Below, piece after piece: positions 29,345-41,717 of a stretch of 64,000 bases of DNA (within the stretch, counting starts at the first letter, position 1; each line of letters opens with the position of its first letter). Source of the stretch: Candidatus Melainabacteria bacterium (GTDB lineage Bacteria; Cyanobacteriota; Vampirovibrionia; Gastranaerophilales; Gastranaerophilaceae); contig CP091731.1 of the NCBI GenBank assembly GCA_022009935.1, positions 1-64,000 on the forward strand. The letters are read 5' to 3'. A model generated the notes under the pieces. That model did not search any database, had not been told where the DNA came from, and worked only from the letters and a program-made list of their open reading frames with translations. The position numbers were made by a program, and so were the translations under genes.

Positions 29345-30566
29345 ATGGTACAAGTTAAAATTTTAGCGGATTTTAAAAATGATTATAAATCCGAAGCACA
29401 AAAAAGCTGTTGCTGATGTTAAATCTCGTGCAGGAAAATTCGGTCAATTTTTAAATTGGATAGGTTTTTTACCTAAAAATCAAATTGAAAATATTGATAA
29501 TCTTTACAGTTTGGCACAAGAAGCAAAGAAAGACGGCTCAAATGAGCTTGCAATTCTTGGAATTGGCGGTTCAAGACATACAACTGAAGCTTTGATGAAT
29601 ATGATTGGTAAAGAAGATAAGGTACATTTTTATTCTTCAGTTGACCCTATAAGTTTTAATAAATTTGCTAAAAAACTTGAAGGAAAAGAAGATAAAGTTA
29701 AGTTTTTGGTTGTGTCAAAATCCGGTGGAACATTGGAAACCACTGTTGCATATCAAAATGCAAAAGAACTTGTCAAAGCAAAAACTCCAAATCGCAAACT
29801 TGAAGATGCTTTTGTTGCAATGACTGATAAAAATCCTGATAAAAGTAACTTAAGAAAAATTGTGGAAAATGGTGAAATAAAATTATCAGGTTTCGTTCAC
29901 GATGATGTTGGCGGTCGTTTTTCAATTTTTGATGATGCGACTATCTTCACTCTTGCTTTTGTTGGTGTTAAAAAAGAAGATACAATTAAAATGTTGGAAA
30001 GTTCTTTGAAAGCTCAAGAAGAGTTCTTGTCTGATGATGCAAGCAAAAATGATGCTTTAAAACTAGCTGTGTTCAATGTTAATGCTCGTCAAAACGGAAA
30101 AATTAAACATTTTATTGAATATTTTGGTGATGAATTTTCAGGCACCACATTATGGGAAAAACAGCTAAAAAATGAATCATTAAAAGCAAACATTTCTACC
30201 GATACAAACATTGGGCCTGGGTACTTGCATTATAACGCTGAATCTGATTTAGATAAAAACAATAAAGATTCTTTCTTCACATTTGTAGCTGTAAATCAAG
30301 ATGATAAATATGCAAATGCGGTTTTAAAAGGTGTTATAAGTGCATATTCAAACCAACACCCTGTTTCAACAATTGAGTTAAGCGATTTATCATTGAGTTC
30401 CATTGCAAGGTTTATTGAGCTTAAACATTTTGAAACTTTGTATACCGGTAATATCTTAAGACAACTTAAAGGTGATGTGACTCCAAGTGATGTTGCATTA
30501 AGTGAAGTATTGCAACCAAATGTTGAAATATACAAAAAAGAAGTTAAAAAAGCTTTAGCACAGTAA
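29345..30566 (+). CDS. pgi: Glucose-6-phosphate isomerase
   Basis: Pgi interconverts glucose-6-P and fructose-6-P. The SIS fold is marked by LAILGIGGSRHTTEAL and VSKSGGTLETTVAY, with VHDDVGGRFSIFDDAT and ELKHFETLYTG later. Apart from one shift at about 29375, the gene reads through. The start is the ATG at 29345 with GAAGGAGAG upstream. At about 406 aa it is a short-type Pgi. It has its own A/T-rich promoter region and a strong terminator behind it. Confidence 0.93.
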
Positions 30567-30591
30567 CTTCAAGATTCAAACAATTTTTAAA

Positions 30592-30630
30592 ACGGGCGGG
30601 ATTTAAATTTTTAATTTAAATCCCGCCTGT
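30592..30630. terminator. Strong bidirectional terminator between pgi and tsf
   Basis: GGCGGGATTTAAATT pairs with AATTTAAATCCCGCC around TTT, with a G-T pair at the base. T-rich sequence follows on the plus strand (TTATTTTTAATTT), and A/T-rich sequence on the other side serves the converging tsf. Confidence 0.85.
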
Positions 30631-30662
30631 TATTTTTAATTTAAAAAATAATTATTAAAAAA

Positions 30663-31533
30663 TTATTTTTTCATTTGTTCCATAACTTCTTGAGCAAAGT
30701 TTTTCTTGTTTCTTTTCAAGACCTTCACCAAGTTCAAAACGAGTAAATTTAATAATATCAAATTTACCATTGATTAATTGAGAGATTGTTTGATTAGGGT
30801 CTTTAACAAAAGGTTGTTCAAGAAGACATTTGTGAGACATAAGTTTGTTGACACGACCTTCAACAATTTTAGCGCGAATGTTTTCAGGTTTTTTTAGCCA
30901 AATCTTCCTTGCCCATTTCAATACGAGTTTCTTCATCAATAACTTCTTGAGGAATTTCTTCGCGAGAAATAAACTGTGGAGCACAAGAAGCAATATGCAA
31001 ACAGATATCTTTTTGCAAGAGCATCATCTTTTGACTTGTTTTAAGCATAACTCCGATTTTGCCATTGTGAACATAAGTAGCAAGGTTGCCTTCATAAGTT
31101 TCAAAACGACGCAAAGTTATTTTTTTCACCGATTGTAGCGATTTTTTCTTTAATTTTATCTTCAACGGTTTTTGTTTCATCGCAACAAGCTTTAGAAGCT
31201 AACAAAGTTTCAACGTCAGCAGGTTGTGTTTTAAGAATAGTTTTAGCTAAGCAATTAACAAATTCTTTGAATTCTTCGTTTTTAGCCACGAAATCAGTTT
31301 CACAGTTAACTTCAACTATTGCACCTTGGTTATCTTCAACAATAGTGCAAACAACACCTTCAGCAGCAATTCTTCCCATTTTTTTTGTCAGCAGAAGCAA
31401 TACCCTTTTGGCGTAGAAATTCCATAGCTTTTTCCATATCACCATCGTTTTCGACAAGAGCTTTTTTGCATCTAAAATGCCTGCGCCTGTTTTTTTCACG
31501 TAGTTCTTTAACCATTTGAGCGGTAATTGTCAT
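30663..31533 (-). CDS. tsf: Elongation factor Ts
   Basis: EF-Ts recharges EF-Tu with GTP. The N-terminal UBA-like part reads ITAQMVKELREKTGAGILDAKKALVE in shifted frames (listed in pieces). The core includes EVNCETDFVAKNEEFKEFV and, later, ASCAPQFISREEIP and QPFVKDPNQTISQLI. Single-base shifts occur near 31480, 31455, 31380, 31125, 31010, 30895 and 30695. The repaired end is FAQEVMEQMKK at 30663. It is about 290 aa. It lies 63 bp behind rpsB in the classic rpsB-tsf pair. Confidence 0.95.
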
Positions 31534-31596
31534 AATATAATCCTTTCTTGTTTATTTAGATTAACTTATATAATAAATAGTTTGACTTAATTTTTA

Positions 31597-32393
31597 TTAT
31601 TTTTCAACTTCGCTTGTTTGAGTTTCTTTTTCGTCAATATTCGCATCTTTGGCACTTACCGCTTTAGCGTTTGAATTTGTATTAGCTTTGTTTTCACGAA
31701 GTGCTTTGCCTTCTAAAACAGCATCAGCAATTTTAGAGCTTACGTATTCTATTGAGCGAATAGCATCATCGTTTCCTGGAATAATATAGTCAATACCATC
31801 AGGGTTAGCATTTGTATCAGCCAAGCATAACACAGGAATGTTTAATTTGTTAGCTTCTTTAATAGCGATATCTTCCATTTGTTGGTCAACGATAAACAAC
31901 ATATCAGGCATACCACGCATTTCTTTTGATGCCGCCCAAAGTTTTTGAAAGTTTAGCAAGCTTTCTCATAATTTGAGCAACTTCTTTTTTAGGTAGTTTT
32001 TCAATATGTCCTGAGTTTATAAAATCTTCTAATTCTCTTAACTTGTTTATGCGAGTTCTGATTGTTTCAAAATTGGTCAACATACCGCCCAACCAACGAC
32101 GGTTGATATAATACATCCCGCAGCGTTGAGATTCGTTTTTCATAATATCAACTGCTGATTTTTTTGTTCCAACAAAAAACTATATTTTTGCCTCTTGAAG
32201 CAAACTCACGTGCAGCAGCACAAGCTTCATCCAATTTGTCTGATGTTTTACGTAAATCTATTATATAGATACCATTACGAGCCGAAAAAATATAAGGCTT
32301 CATTTTTGGGTTCCATTTTTGCGTTTGGTGTCCAAAGTGCACCCCTGCTTCAAATAATTCACGAACTTGTGTAGCTGTTTGTTCTTCTGTCAT
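31597..32393 (-). CDS. rpsB: 30S ribosomal protein S2
   Basis: S2 begins VRELFEAGVHFGHQTQKWNP, the diagnostic N-terminus, followed by ARNGIYIIDLRKT, YYINRRWLGGMLTNFETI and DMLFIVDQQMEDIAIKEA. ADTNANPDGIDYIIPGNDDA closes the core, and the tail is an acidic 35-aa extension. Shifts near 32180, 31945 and 31940 are repaired. About 265 aa. A folded leader lies upstream, and tsf follows. The start is the ATG at 32393 with AGGAG. Confidence 0.96.
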
Positions 32394-32424
32394 TTTTTTC
32401 TCCTTTAATCTTTTTTCTTACACT

Positions 32425-32491
32425 TGGAATTTAATTACCTCATTACTTTTTCGTAACTAAGCATGTTCTGCCTATCAGCTTACTAAATTCC
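32425..32491 (-). ncRNA. Candidate rpsB leader RNA (three-way junction)
   Basis: On the minus strand an outer helix GGAATTTA/TAAATTCC (8 bp) closes two hairpins, TAAGC/GCTTA with a 15-nt loop and GTTAC/GTAAT with loop GAAAAA. The element ends 31 bp before the rpsB ATG. That shape and position fit a ribosomal-protein autoregulation site bound by S2. This is inferred from pairing only. Confidence 0.45.
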
Positions 32492-32542
32492 ATATTTAAA
32501 TTTTAAAACAAACATAAGAAAAAAGGAAATTAATTTTTGTAA

Positions 32543-33741
32543 CTATTTATAATATATTCCGGCTTTTTCAAGTCTTTTTAAAGCTTCCTCAAGTTTAGCA
32601 GTTGGTTGAACAATTGATAATCTGAAATGGTCATCGCTCATATCACCAAAAGCTATCCCCGGAGTCAAAACAACACCGGTTTTGTCAAGTACCATTTTAC
32701 AAAACTCCATTGAGGTGTATCCTTTTGGAACTTTTAACCAAAAATACATAGTGGCGGGTGTGCGCTTCATATGCCAGCCAAGCTTATTCATCCCTTTTGC
32801 AATTGTTTCACGTCTTGAATCATATTTGTCCATAATTTTTTGAACGTGGTAATAGTCCATATTTAAAGCTTTGATAGCAGCATCTTGAACAATTGATGAT
32901 GTTCCATAGTCTAAATTTGATTTCATTGCGTATATAATGTCAATAAATTCTTTTTTTACCAACAACAAAACCAACTCTCCAGCCTGCCATGTTAAATGTT
33001 TTAGAAAAAGAATGAAATTCAACTGCAATGTCCCAAGCACCTTCAACTTCAAAAATACTATGAGGACGATATCCATCATAAACTGTTTCACCGTAAGCTA
33101 AATCAGAAACAAGAAGAATGCTGTATTTTCTACAATAATCAACTATTTTTTCTAAAAAACTCAATTGGTGCAATTGCAGCTGTGGGATTGTTAGGGTAGT
33201 TAATAAAAAACAGTTTAGCTCGTTTTGCGACTTCTTCCGGAATTGTGTCTAAATCCGGTAAATAATCGTTTTCATCAAGCAGCGGAACATGATATACTTC
33301 ACCGCTTGCAATAAGCGTTCCACGTGACAATACAGGGTAATAAGGGTCCGGGACAATGTTTATATCTCCGGGGTTGGTAAAAAGCCAGTGCAACATTTGC
33401 AAGACCTTCTTTCGCACCAATCAATGTTTGTATTTGTGTTTTGGGTTCAACGTCAATGTTATATCGCTTTTTCATCCATTTTGCTATACTTTCGCGAAAT
33501 TCTAATTTTCCTCTAAAACTTGGATAACCGTGGCTTTTGGGTCTTGAATTGATTTCATTGCTGCTTCAACAATCGGCAATGGTGTTGCTCCGTCAGGGTT
33601 GCCAATGCCCAAATCTATCAAATCCATTCCTTTTTCACGTGCTTCTTCTTTCCAATCATCAAGCTGAGCAAAAATGTATTTTGGCAATTTTAATATTTTG
33701 TCTGCTGCTTTGATCTCTATTTTGTTTTCTTCCTTAATCAT
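32543..33741 (-). CDS. Class I/II aminotransferase, LL-diaminopimelate aminotransferase-like
   Basis: This PLP enzyme has IDLGIGNPDGATPLP near the start, a repaired HGYPSFRG, then NYPNNPTAAIAP, VSDLAYGETVYDG and the PLP-lysine region HSFSKTFNMAGWRVGF. RLSIVQPTAKLEEAL closes the fold. This pattern is that of DapL-type enzymes, which convert tetrahydrodipicolinate to LL-DAP for lysine and cell wall. A related aminotransferase cannot be excluded by eye. Shifts lie near 33525, 33410, 33150 and 32955. About 395 aa. It overlaps the glycosyltransferase upstream by 8 bp. Confidence 0.8.
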
Positions 33742-34736
33742 TTTTTATTTCTCCTAATTTTAATATATCATTTTTTATTTTTAAAGCTATGTTGTTAAAC
33801 GAATGGTTTTTCTCAACTTTTTCACACCCGTTTAATGCTATTTGTTCTAAAATATACTCATTTTTTAAGTAAAAATCAATTTTATCAAATAAATCATAAG
33901 TATTATAATAAACTTCCAAATCCTTGCCAACTTCAAAATTTTTGAATATGTCATCCATTTTGTCAGTCAACAAGAAACCTTCTGAAGCAAGCACTTCGTA
34001 AACTCTATAATTAATATTATTTTCACCCTGAATAGTTATGTTCAAGTTTATTTTGCTTGAATTATAAACAAAAAGCGAGTTCTTTTTCATTTTTCAAAAA
34101 TCCTTTATGGCAATTTTTATAAATATACAAGTCATTTTCATTAAGCAAATTATTTTCAATTATGTACTCAACACTTTTTTCAAAATGTGGTCTATAACAA
34201 AAAAAGACTAAAATTGTTTTTGTATTTTTTTACGATTTCACAGAGAAGTTCAATTCTTTTTTGTCCGACAGGTCTTCCAACAAAAGATATTGGGTATTTA
34301 TAACTTTTAAACTCAGTTTTGTAAAATTTAGAGTTTATTCCAAGCGGCAAAAACCTTGAATTTTTTAAACAGGTTTAAATAATTGTTATCCCAAATGTAA
34401 ATGAGAGTGTTTTTTTTAGTTTGTAAAATATTATAGAGTTCAATATTTTTGTCCCCTAAGGCTAATTGACTTGTTGGGATATCCGCGAAGTAATGAATGG
34501 ATATAAGATTTTTTAAATTGAGTCAAAGATTTATGAACATTTTCATCCATCAAATAAGAATAGTCATAGCCAAGAACAATTTGCACATTGTATTTTTTTA
34601 TAATATCTTCGTGAAAGTCATCAATGTTAATGATAACAACGTTAAAGCCGATTTCATTAAAAGCAAAGCCAAGCCCTTTCAAAATAAGGCTTCCGGCGAT
34701 GCTTTTGGGTAATATGACTAAAATTGTTTTTATCAT
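33734..34736 (-). CDS. CgeB-family glycosyltransferase
   Basis: The N-terminal Rossmann half opens MIKTILVILPKSIAGSLILK. The C-terminal half has the CgeB/Glyco_trans_1_2 pattern INLNITIQG, then NYRVYEVLASEGFLLTD, FEVGKDLEVYYNTYDLFD and NGCEKVEKNHSF, in which donor sugar contacts reside. The middle part is recovered after shifts near 34465, 34370, 34225 and 34090. About 335 aa. It probably transfers a sugar onto a surface or protein acceptor. An AAGGA site precedes the ATG, and the aminotransferase is translationally coupled. Confidence 0.75.
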
Positions 34737-34778
34737 TATTAAAAATAATTCCTTACGAACTCACAAGACTTAATAAAA

Positions 34779-34808
34779 AATCCCGCTTTTTAAATTAAAA
34801 GCGGGATT
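34779..34808 (-). terminator. Terminator of rpsP
   Basis: AATCCCGCTTTT pairs with AAAAGCGGGATT around a 6-nt loop. The minus strand continues with TTTTTTATTAAG, so it ends the rpsP transcript. Confidence 0.8.
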
Positions 34809-34834
34809 GATAAGTTTTTATAAATTTAAACAGC

Positions 34835-35202
34835 TTAACTTTCCGCATTCTCTTCACTAGATGCGGCGGCGGCTTCAGCAGCTTCTGCTTGAGCTTTTTT
34901 TTCTTCTTCAAGTTTAGCTTGAGCTTTTTTAGAAAGTTTCACTTCTTCTTTTTTGTTATAGATAAGTTTGCCTTCATCGTCAGCATTGTTAATTAAATAG
35001 CTAACAGTTGGAGTTGGTTGGGCACCTTTTTAATCCAAGCAAGAGCACTTTCTTTATTCAATTTCATTTCTTTAGTTTTTGGGTTATAAAAACCTAATTC
35101 TTCAATTGGGGCACCGCTTCTTTTTGTAGTTGAATTTATGACGATTATACGATAAACCGGATTTTTCTTTGCACCCAATCTTTTTAATCTTAACTTTACC
35201 AT
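34835..35202 (-). CDS. rpsP: 30S ribosomal protein S16
   Basis: It opens MVKLRLKRLGAKKNPVYRIIV, then RSGAPIEELGFYNPKTKE, the S16 core. A shift at about 35030 restores AWIKKGAQPTPTVSYL. A 40-residue Lys/Ala/Glu-rich tail then extends beyond the usual S16 length (KLSKKAQAKLEEEKKAQ, EAAAASSEE). Such tails are seen in several lineages. A promoter is plausible upstream on the minus strand (TTGTAA, 18 bp, TATATA). No trmD or rplS follows, unlike the common rpsP operon. Confidence 0.95.
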
Positions 35203-35483
35203 TGTTTTTACAATACTCCTTTGATTTTTGTTTTTACATTGCGCTTTTTAGAGGATTTGGCAATTTTGCTTTCATATTAATTTATATAACCATAACCATA
35301 AAATAATTACAAGCCTTTTACAAAAATTAATATTATAATTTTGCAAAGACATTTTATTTCATATTTGCTTGGAGGAAATTAATTTAACATCCTTTACTGA
35401 TGTTGTGACGAAAATCTTCATTATACCAGATTAAACCTGTTGTAAAAAGAAATTAACTAATTTTGAAATGTCATTAACCCCTT

Positions 35484-36665
35484 TTAGATATGTTGAATAA
35501 GAGGATTTTTGCCATAAAGAAAATCATAAAAACTTAATTGGTAATTATATTGCATAGCCAAATCAATCCAAAGATTTTCATGTATTTGTCCATCTTTATA
35601 CTCAGGTATATTTTCTTTAAAATATGGAATGTTGTTGATCAATATATTTATAAAAATTTTTTCGACCATTGTATTTCAGATAATTTTTACGAGGTGAATA
35701 ATTTTGAGGATTATTTATTACTTTATGAATTGTATCGGCTAGAGCTTCCGGAGTATAATTTTCAACAAGCTCACCGCTATTTTCATAAAAAATAGGATGC
35801 TCACCTCGAGCCCATTTATTATGATCTTTAAAAGCAATAATTGGAGTGTTGCAACTTTGTGATTCATTTAATGATCTATTTTTACCTTCAATTAAAGAAG
35901 TTAATACACAACATTTTGAAGCAGTATAAAATTTGGGAAGTTCTTTATGGTGATTTACGAAAGGCACAACTTCAATTTGTTTTCTAAATGATGAAACATG
36001 ATTAAAAAATTTATCAAGTTCTTTTCTTTGTTCGATATTAAGTATTGAATAGTCTATTGAACCATCTTGTCCACGTTTTATATCTTTTTGACCTAAAATT
36101 AAAGCACATTTTAAAGCTTTTTGATATTTATCATTATATACTTTTAAAGCAGAGCCAAGAATTGGAAGATTTTTAAACGGGTTTGGAGATGAAACACATA
36201 AAACATCAAAAAACTTTGGTGTGTTCCAAGTTGGAGCAATGACGTATTCATTTGTAAAATCAGCATCTTGAAGCGGGATAAAAATTATATCCTTTTTGTT
36301 TGGATATTTATTTTTAAAATATTCTTCACGTTTTTTTATTTTGATAGCAGGTCAAATAAAAATCGGCATCTTGGCACCAAGAATAATTTGACCACATTGT
36401 ATAAGCTCCAACGAAGAACAGGTCTTTTAATTTTGGAAAAGTTTTAAGATATATGAAGCAGCTTGTGTAAATAATACACCTTTTGTAAATTTACCTTCAT
36501 AATATATAATGGTGGAATTGGGATAATAAAATCAATCGTCCAATGATATTGGGGTTCATCTTCAAAAAATTCACCTGTGTATGCATCAATATCATCCCAA
36601 ATTTTTTTAATTGGTTTATTTATTTTTGGATTTTTTAGATATTCGTTCGGATAAATACCTTTCAT
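35484..36665 (-). CDS. Glycosyltransferase (GT-B, group 1-like)
   Basis: This frame is heavily shifted, with breaks near 36520, 36345, 35985 and 35660. The N-terminus reads MKGIYPNEYLKNPKINKPIK, and the C-terminal half has VLTSLIEGKNRSLNESQSC, followed by NTPIIAFKDHNKWARGEHP and PEALADTIHKVINN. The E-G-x-x-x-S-L-x-E-S/A-x-x-x-x-x-P pattern is typical of the donor-binding side of group 1 glycosyltransferases. About 390 aa. The acceptor is unknown. No other glycan gene is directly upstream. Confidence 0.7.
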
Positions 36666-36894
36666 AAATTTTATAATATTAATTTTTGTAAATTTTACAA
36701 TAAACTTTTACAAAAATTTACAAACTGCCAAAACTCTTTTTAAGACTTGATACACAAAGATAAATGCTTATAAATAATAAAATTTGCTCATTTTTAGACT
36801 CAAGTCATGTTTTTATTAAGCCGACATAATAAACAATGGTATCGTGTTTATTGTGTAAAAAAACACAATAATAAAAGGGAAAAACAGAAAAGAA

Positions 36895-39800
36895 ATGGGA
36901 TTATCGGCAAGTAGTTTAAGATTAGCTATGCTGACTGCTCGAAAATCAAGCCTTGAGTTTGAAGGACAGCAGATTAATCAACAGCGTTTGTCTTTATCAA
37001 ATCAAACAGCTGCTCTTTTCAATGCAATGTTGACAATGCAAGTGCCAACACCGCCAGATCCAACTGAGTTTTCAAAAATGGTTTATACTTTTAATAAAGG
37101 TGATGGTTTATCAACACTTTTAAATGTTTCTCGCAACGCTTCGGAGCCTTATACTCATGATGTAACTTATAAAGGACCGAAAACTGATAGCGTGTTAATG
37201 AAAAAACAATTAAACAATGTCGGGTTCAAACACGAAAATGGTCAAATGTCAGCTGTTATTGACGGCTTAAGTTATGCTTTGAGTTTAAACGGCAATCAGG
37301 AAAAATTGGAGGAATATGTTAAAACTAAAAATACATATGACAATGTAAAAAACGTTGAAACACAAATGCAAGCACTAAATCAAATGCCACAAGATAAAGA
37401 ACTTTCATCCTCACAAATGAAACAATATTTTGAAGCTTTGGGATTGTCTTCTTATAACACACCAAAACAAGGCAAGGTTGATGATGTTAAAACAATGGAT
37501 GATGCGTTTAAAAATGTGTATAATTCGGGAGAGTATATAAAAACAATGTTACTATTAAATATGCTTCAAGCACTTTACCTAACGGTATAAGTTTATCAGA
37601 TAAAACTGACTATATGCTAGCTATATATGCAGATAAACAAGAAACATATAGTCTCAATATGGTCGATAATGATGATAAAAAATATACATATACAAATAAA
37701 TATGGTGAACTTTGTTCCATAACATATGATGAGAACACAAAAACTTGGAGCTATTCTGCAAAAAAATGTATCAGAAGATGTTTTAAATTGTTTGGGAATA
37801 TCTTACAGTTCTGTTCTTTGTTATCAAAAGCAAGGTTCCAAAACATTTTTAGAAGCAACTAAAAATAATGCCCAAAATATGTATAATTTTACACCCCTAC
37901 ACCAGTGGTGAGTTGCAAATATCCAACTGTTATTACAATAATACCCGATGGTCTTATGATGTAACACCTTCTAATAATATAACTTTCAGAAAAAATGATG
38001 GCACTAAAGTTGCTATAACTGCTGGAGGAACATATGACTCTGGTGATGATAAAGATGTATATACTATAAGTGGAACATATCCTGCTTTGACATTTACGAG
38101 AATAGAACAAATTAATGAACTTGTAAACGATAATGTAATAGATAACTGGACATTGGAAGAAGGTTGTTCGTCATTTAATATTACTAATTCAAAAAGTTGC
38201 TTGCCTTAAAAATCGTGATTTTATCTTAAATAATAAAACTGGAATATATGAAGCTCAAAACTTACTCGATTCTCTAGGTGTAAATTGTCAAATAGACAGC
38301 AATGGTTTATTAACAGTTACAGAAAGTGATACTACTTTGTTCACCACAAAAAATTATAATGAGTTAGGTTTTATTAAACTCAATGATGATAATTTAACTT
38401 TTCGGCGAGAGTCTGGTGATGGATTAAAGAAAAACGTATCAGATCTTCCATTTTATTTTTTAAATATAGCTAGCAGTACTCCCTATGTTGCGTATAAAGG
38501 AAACAATATTACTAGTTCACTATCAAAACAATTTGAGTTAATAACTGATAAAAATGAATTATCAACAGAACATGGTGAACAATGGGTTAAAGTTAAAAAA
38601 AATGATGAAGGGAAATGGCAATATACATATCAATTAACAGATAATGATTCATCCATAATAAAACAAACAAAAAACTTGTGGCGAAAAAAACGTATATGAA
38701 AGACGAAGACGGACAATTTTCAAGAACTGATGCCGGCATTAAATACACTTTGACACAAGAAAATGGACAAAATAGACTCTTATATAACGCTTCCTGTAAT
38801 AAATCTTTGTCAGAAGTTGGTTTAACAGCATATTATGGTAATTATTCATTAGATTCTGATGGAAAATATCGTATACAAGATGAACAGAACCCTCCTCCAG
38901 GTATAAATAATAATATATTTTTAAAGATAAGTTCACATATACGGAAAATGCAAGTACTATTCATAATGCAAAAAATAATAAAGCTGGAGAAAAGTGTACT
39001 TTTTGAATAAAGGAATTACGGTTAATCGAAATAGTGATGGAACTTATAATATTGAAGGTAAGCTAGAAAATGGTAACTGTTTACCTCAGCATATTTATAT
39101 AAATCCAGAAACTGACAGAACAGAAACAAAAGAAATAGGAGGGATCAACTATTCTATAACGCAAGAATTTGGTGAAAATTATCATATCAAAGCAACATTT
39201 GAAGCTTATGGCTCTTCAGATGGCAAAAATCAATACTATCAATATGATGAAAAAAATCATAGTCTTAAACATTTGATAACAGACGAAGAAGTTGCCGAAA
39301 AAACAAAACAAGCGACAATTGCTCAAATGCTTTTACGTAACCAAAATAATGAAAAAAGTGATAATGATAGGTGTTTGACAGTTAATGAAATGTTGGGCTT
39401 TTATGAACAAATTTTAAAGCAATTTGGATTGTATGGCTCTTCAGCAACTTATAAAACAAAGTTAGACAAAGCAAAATCTGATTATTTAAGCACAATAGAT
39501 GCAAAAAGGTGTTGAAAATCCAAAAGATAATGAAGTACTTTTTCTCTTTTATCGATGCAAAAGGCAACAATGCTTATATTTATGTGCCACTTGATTATAT
39601 TAATAAAGACGGTCAAGTTGATTCAACCTATGCATATATGTATGAAACATCATATTTAGAAAACCAAACTGAAACTATTAGTCAAAAAGCAAATATAATT
39701 TATGACGAAAATGGTCGAATTGTCAAAATTTCTTTCGACGACGGAACGGTTGTTTTGCCAGAGGTCAAAACCGAACAGGATGAAGAAGCTTACAATGCAG

Positions 39801-40015
39801 CCATGGTCAAATACGATTATGAAAAACAAGTTTATGACAAAGAACTTTCAGACATTAATGCAAAAACCGAAGTTATTGCTCAACAAGATAAAAATTTGGA
39901 AATAAAATTAAAATCAATTGATACTCAACATTCTGCTATTTCCACTGAAATTGAAGCATTAAATAAAGTTTTACAAAATAATGTTAAATCAGGTTTTAAT
40001 ACTTTTAATGCTTAA
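36895..40015 (+). CDS. Giant uncharacterised MGLSAS-type protein, about 1040 aa
   Basis: The N-terminus MGLSASSLRLAMLTARKSSL, then LEFEGQQINQQRLSLSNQ, is a helical opening. I associate it with large uncharacterised proteins of uncultured gut bacteria. The middle is G/N/S/T/Y-rich with many beta-like stretches (YTYTNKYGELCSITYDENTK). The last 90 residues form a coiled coil, KNLEIKLKSIDTQHSAISTE, that ends in VKSGFNTFNA. There is no signal peptide and no known catalytic motif. Helical ends around a beta middle recall flagellar-type axial or type III-exported proteins. Shifts lie near 37540, 37760, 37905, 38200, 38670, 38910, 38990, 39510 and 39535. Confidence 0.55.
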
Positions 40016-40064
40016 CTTTATTTGTCAAAATCATCTTATTGTATTATAATATATTTTATAATAT

Positions 40065-40073
40065 TGGTAATAT
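40065..40073 (+). promoter_or_regulatory. Extended -10 of the diguanylate cyclase gene
   Basis: TGG-TAATAT ends 5 bp before the ATG at 40079, predicting a start of transcription at the start codon. No ribosome site is present. Confidence 0.4.
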
Positions 40074-40078
40074 AATAA

Positions 40079-41688
40079 ATGGTAATGATGAAATCAGAAA
40101 TTGAAACAAAGATAAATAATCTACAAAGAAATTTTTTGGAACTTGATAGTCTTTTCGAACTAAGTGTAATCACAAATCAATCTTACACAATCATTGATTT
40201 ATTTTTAAATGTATCTGATTTTATAAAAAAATACATAAACATTAAAAATATATATTTTTTCGTAAATAGCAACGGTTATTTTCACCTTCCACCACGAATT
40301 TATGATGAAAGAATGTACACCATTGAACTTGAAGCAAATAATCAAGAGTTCCGTTCAATCTTGCCACTTAACAATATTGTACGTGTTACTGATGATAATT
40401 CCCAACCTATATATAAATCATTATGGGAGAAATATGGTTTGACAGAACTAAATTGCGATTATGCTTATGCTATAAGTTTGTCAAATGATTCCAGCTATTT
40501 AGTTATGTTTACCAAAAAAGATGACGGCAGCTTGTTGACTTCAAGTGATATTAAATTTTTAAAAAGAATTTTTTCATATATACAACCTGCATTTTTAAAG
40601 TTGAATAAAAATAAAACTCAAAATGAACAAATACAAAATTTGAACAAAGCATTGCACAATATGTCAATTCTTTATAATATATCTCAGGCTGTAAATTTTA
40701 TTGATGACTTAAAGCGTTTATTAAATGTTATTTTGGATAAAGCCATTGAAACAATAGATGCTGAAAAAGGCTCTTTAATGCTTTATGATTTTCAAGATAA
40801 TTCACTACAAGTGAAAGTTGTATATGGACTTGATAATAAAGAAGTTGAAAATAGTATAAACAATGGGCTTATAGAATGTTCAAAATTCAAGCCAAATGAG
40901 GGAATTGCCGGTAAAGTTTTTGCTACAAAAACGCCTATTATCTCGAATTTAGGGGAAAATGACCCACGTTTTAAAATAAATGAAGGTGCATTTAAACTTT
41001 CATCTCTTTTGTGTGTGCCATTGGTTGTCAAAGGTGAAGCGATTGGAGTCATTAACATTTCAAACAAACGTAATAATAAAGTGTTTACAAAAATTGACCT
41101 TGAATTTATGGAAGCATTATCTAATCAAGCTGCTATTGCTATTGACAACGCAAAACTTTATGAACTTGCAACAAAAGATGGTTTGACAAAGCTATATATT
41201 TACCGTCATTTTTATAATTTACTTGAAAATGAGATTAATCGTGCTCGCAGATATAAGCATAAACTTTCGCTTTTGATGATTGATATCGACCATTTTAAAA
41301 ATATAAATGATAAATATGGTCACCTTGCAGGTGATAGGATATTGCAAGAAATAGCTTCTAATATTGAACAAACAATTCGACAAATTGATATACCGGCTAG
41401 GTATGGTGGGGAAGAGTTTGCTATAATTCTGCCTGAAACAACTTGTTGTGCTGCTCGTGTCATTGCTGAACGTTTGCGTAAAAAATTCAAGATTTATCCG
41501 TCATTTTAGAAGACGGAACTGTTTTAAATGTGACTATAAGCGTTGGTATTGCTGAATTTATGGTGCATGCTGAAAATGTTAAAGATTTAATACATTGTGC
41601 TGACATTGCTATGTATAAATCTAAAAATGACGGTCGCAACTGCACTTATGAATACAACCTTGATGAATGCATACGTGTCACTGAATAA
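40079..41688 (+). CDS. GAF-GGDEF diguanylate cyclase
   Basis: The domain order is an N-terminal sensory region (1-175), a GAF domain (about 200-350; EKGSLMLYDFQDNSLQVKVV, PNEGIAGKVFATKTPII) and a GGDEF domain. The last has the active-site loop ARYGGEEFAIILPE and, five residues upstream, the RxxD inhibitory site RQID. DGLTKLYIYRHFYNLLE and LLMIDIDHFKNINDKYGH precede it. It should make c-di-GMP and be feedback-inhibited. A shift at about 41485 leads to the tail TISVGIAEFMVHAENV. About 536 aa. No signal peptide is present, so it is probably cytoplasmic. Confidence 0.92.
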
Positions 41689-41717
41689 AATAAAAAAAAA
41701 TAAAAAATTATAATAAA

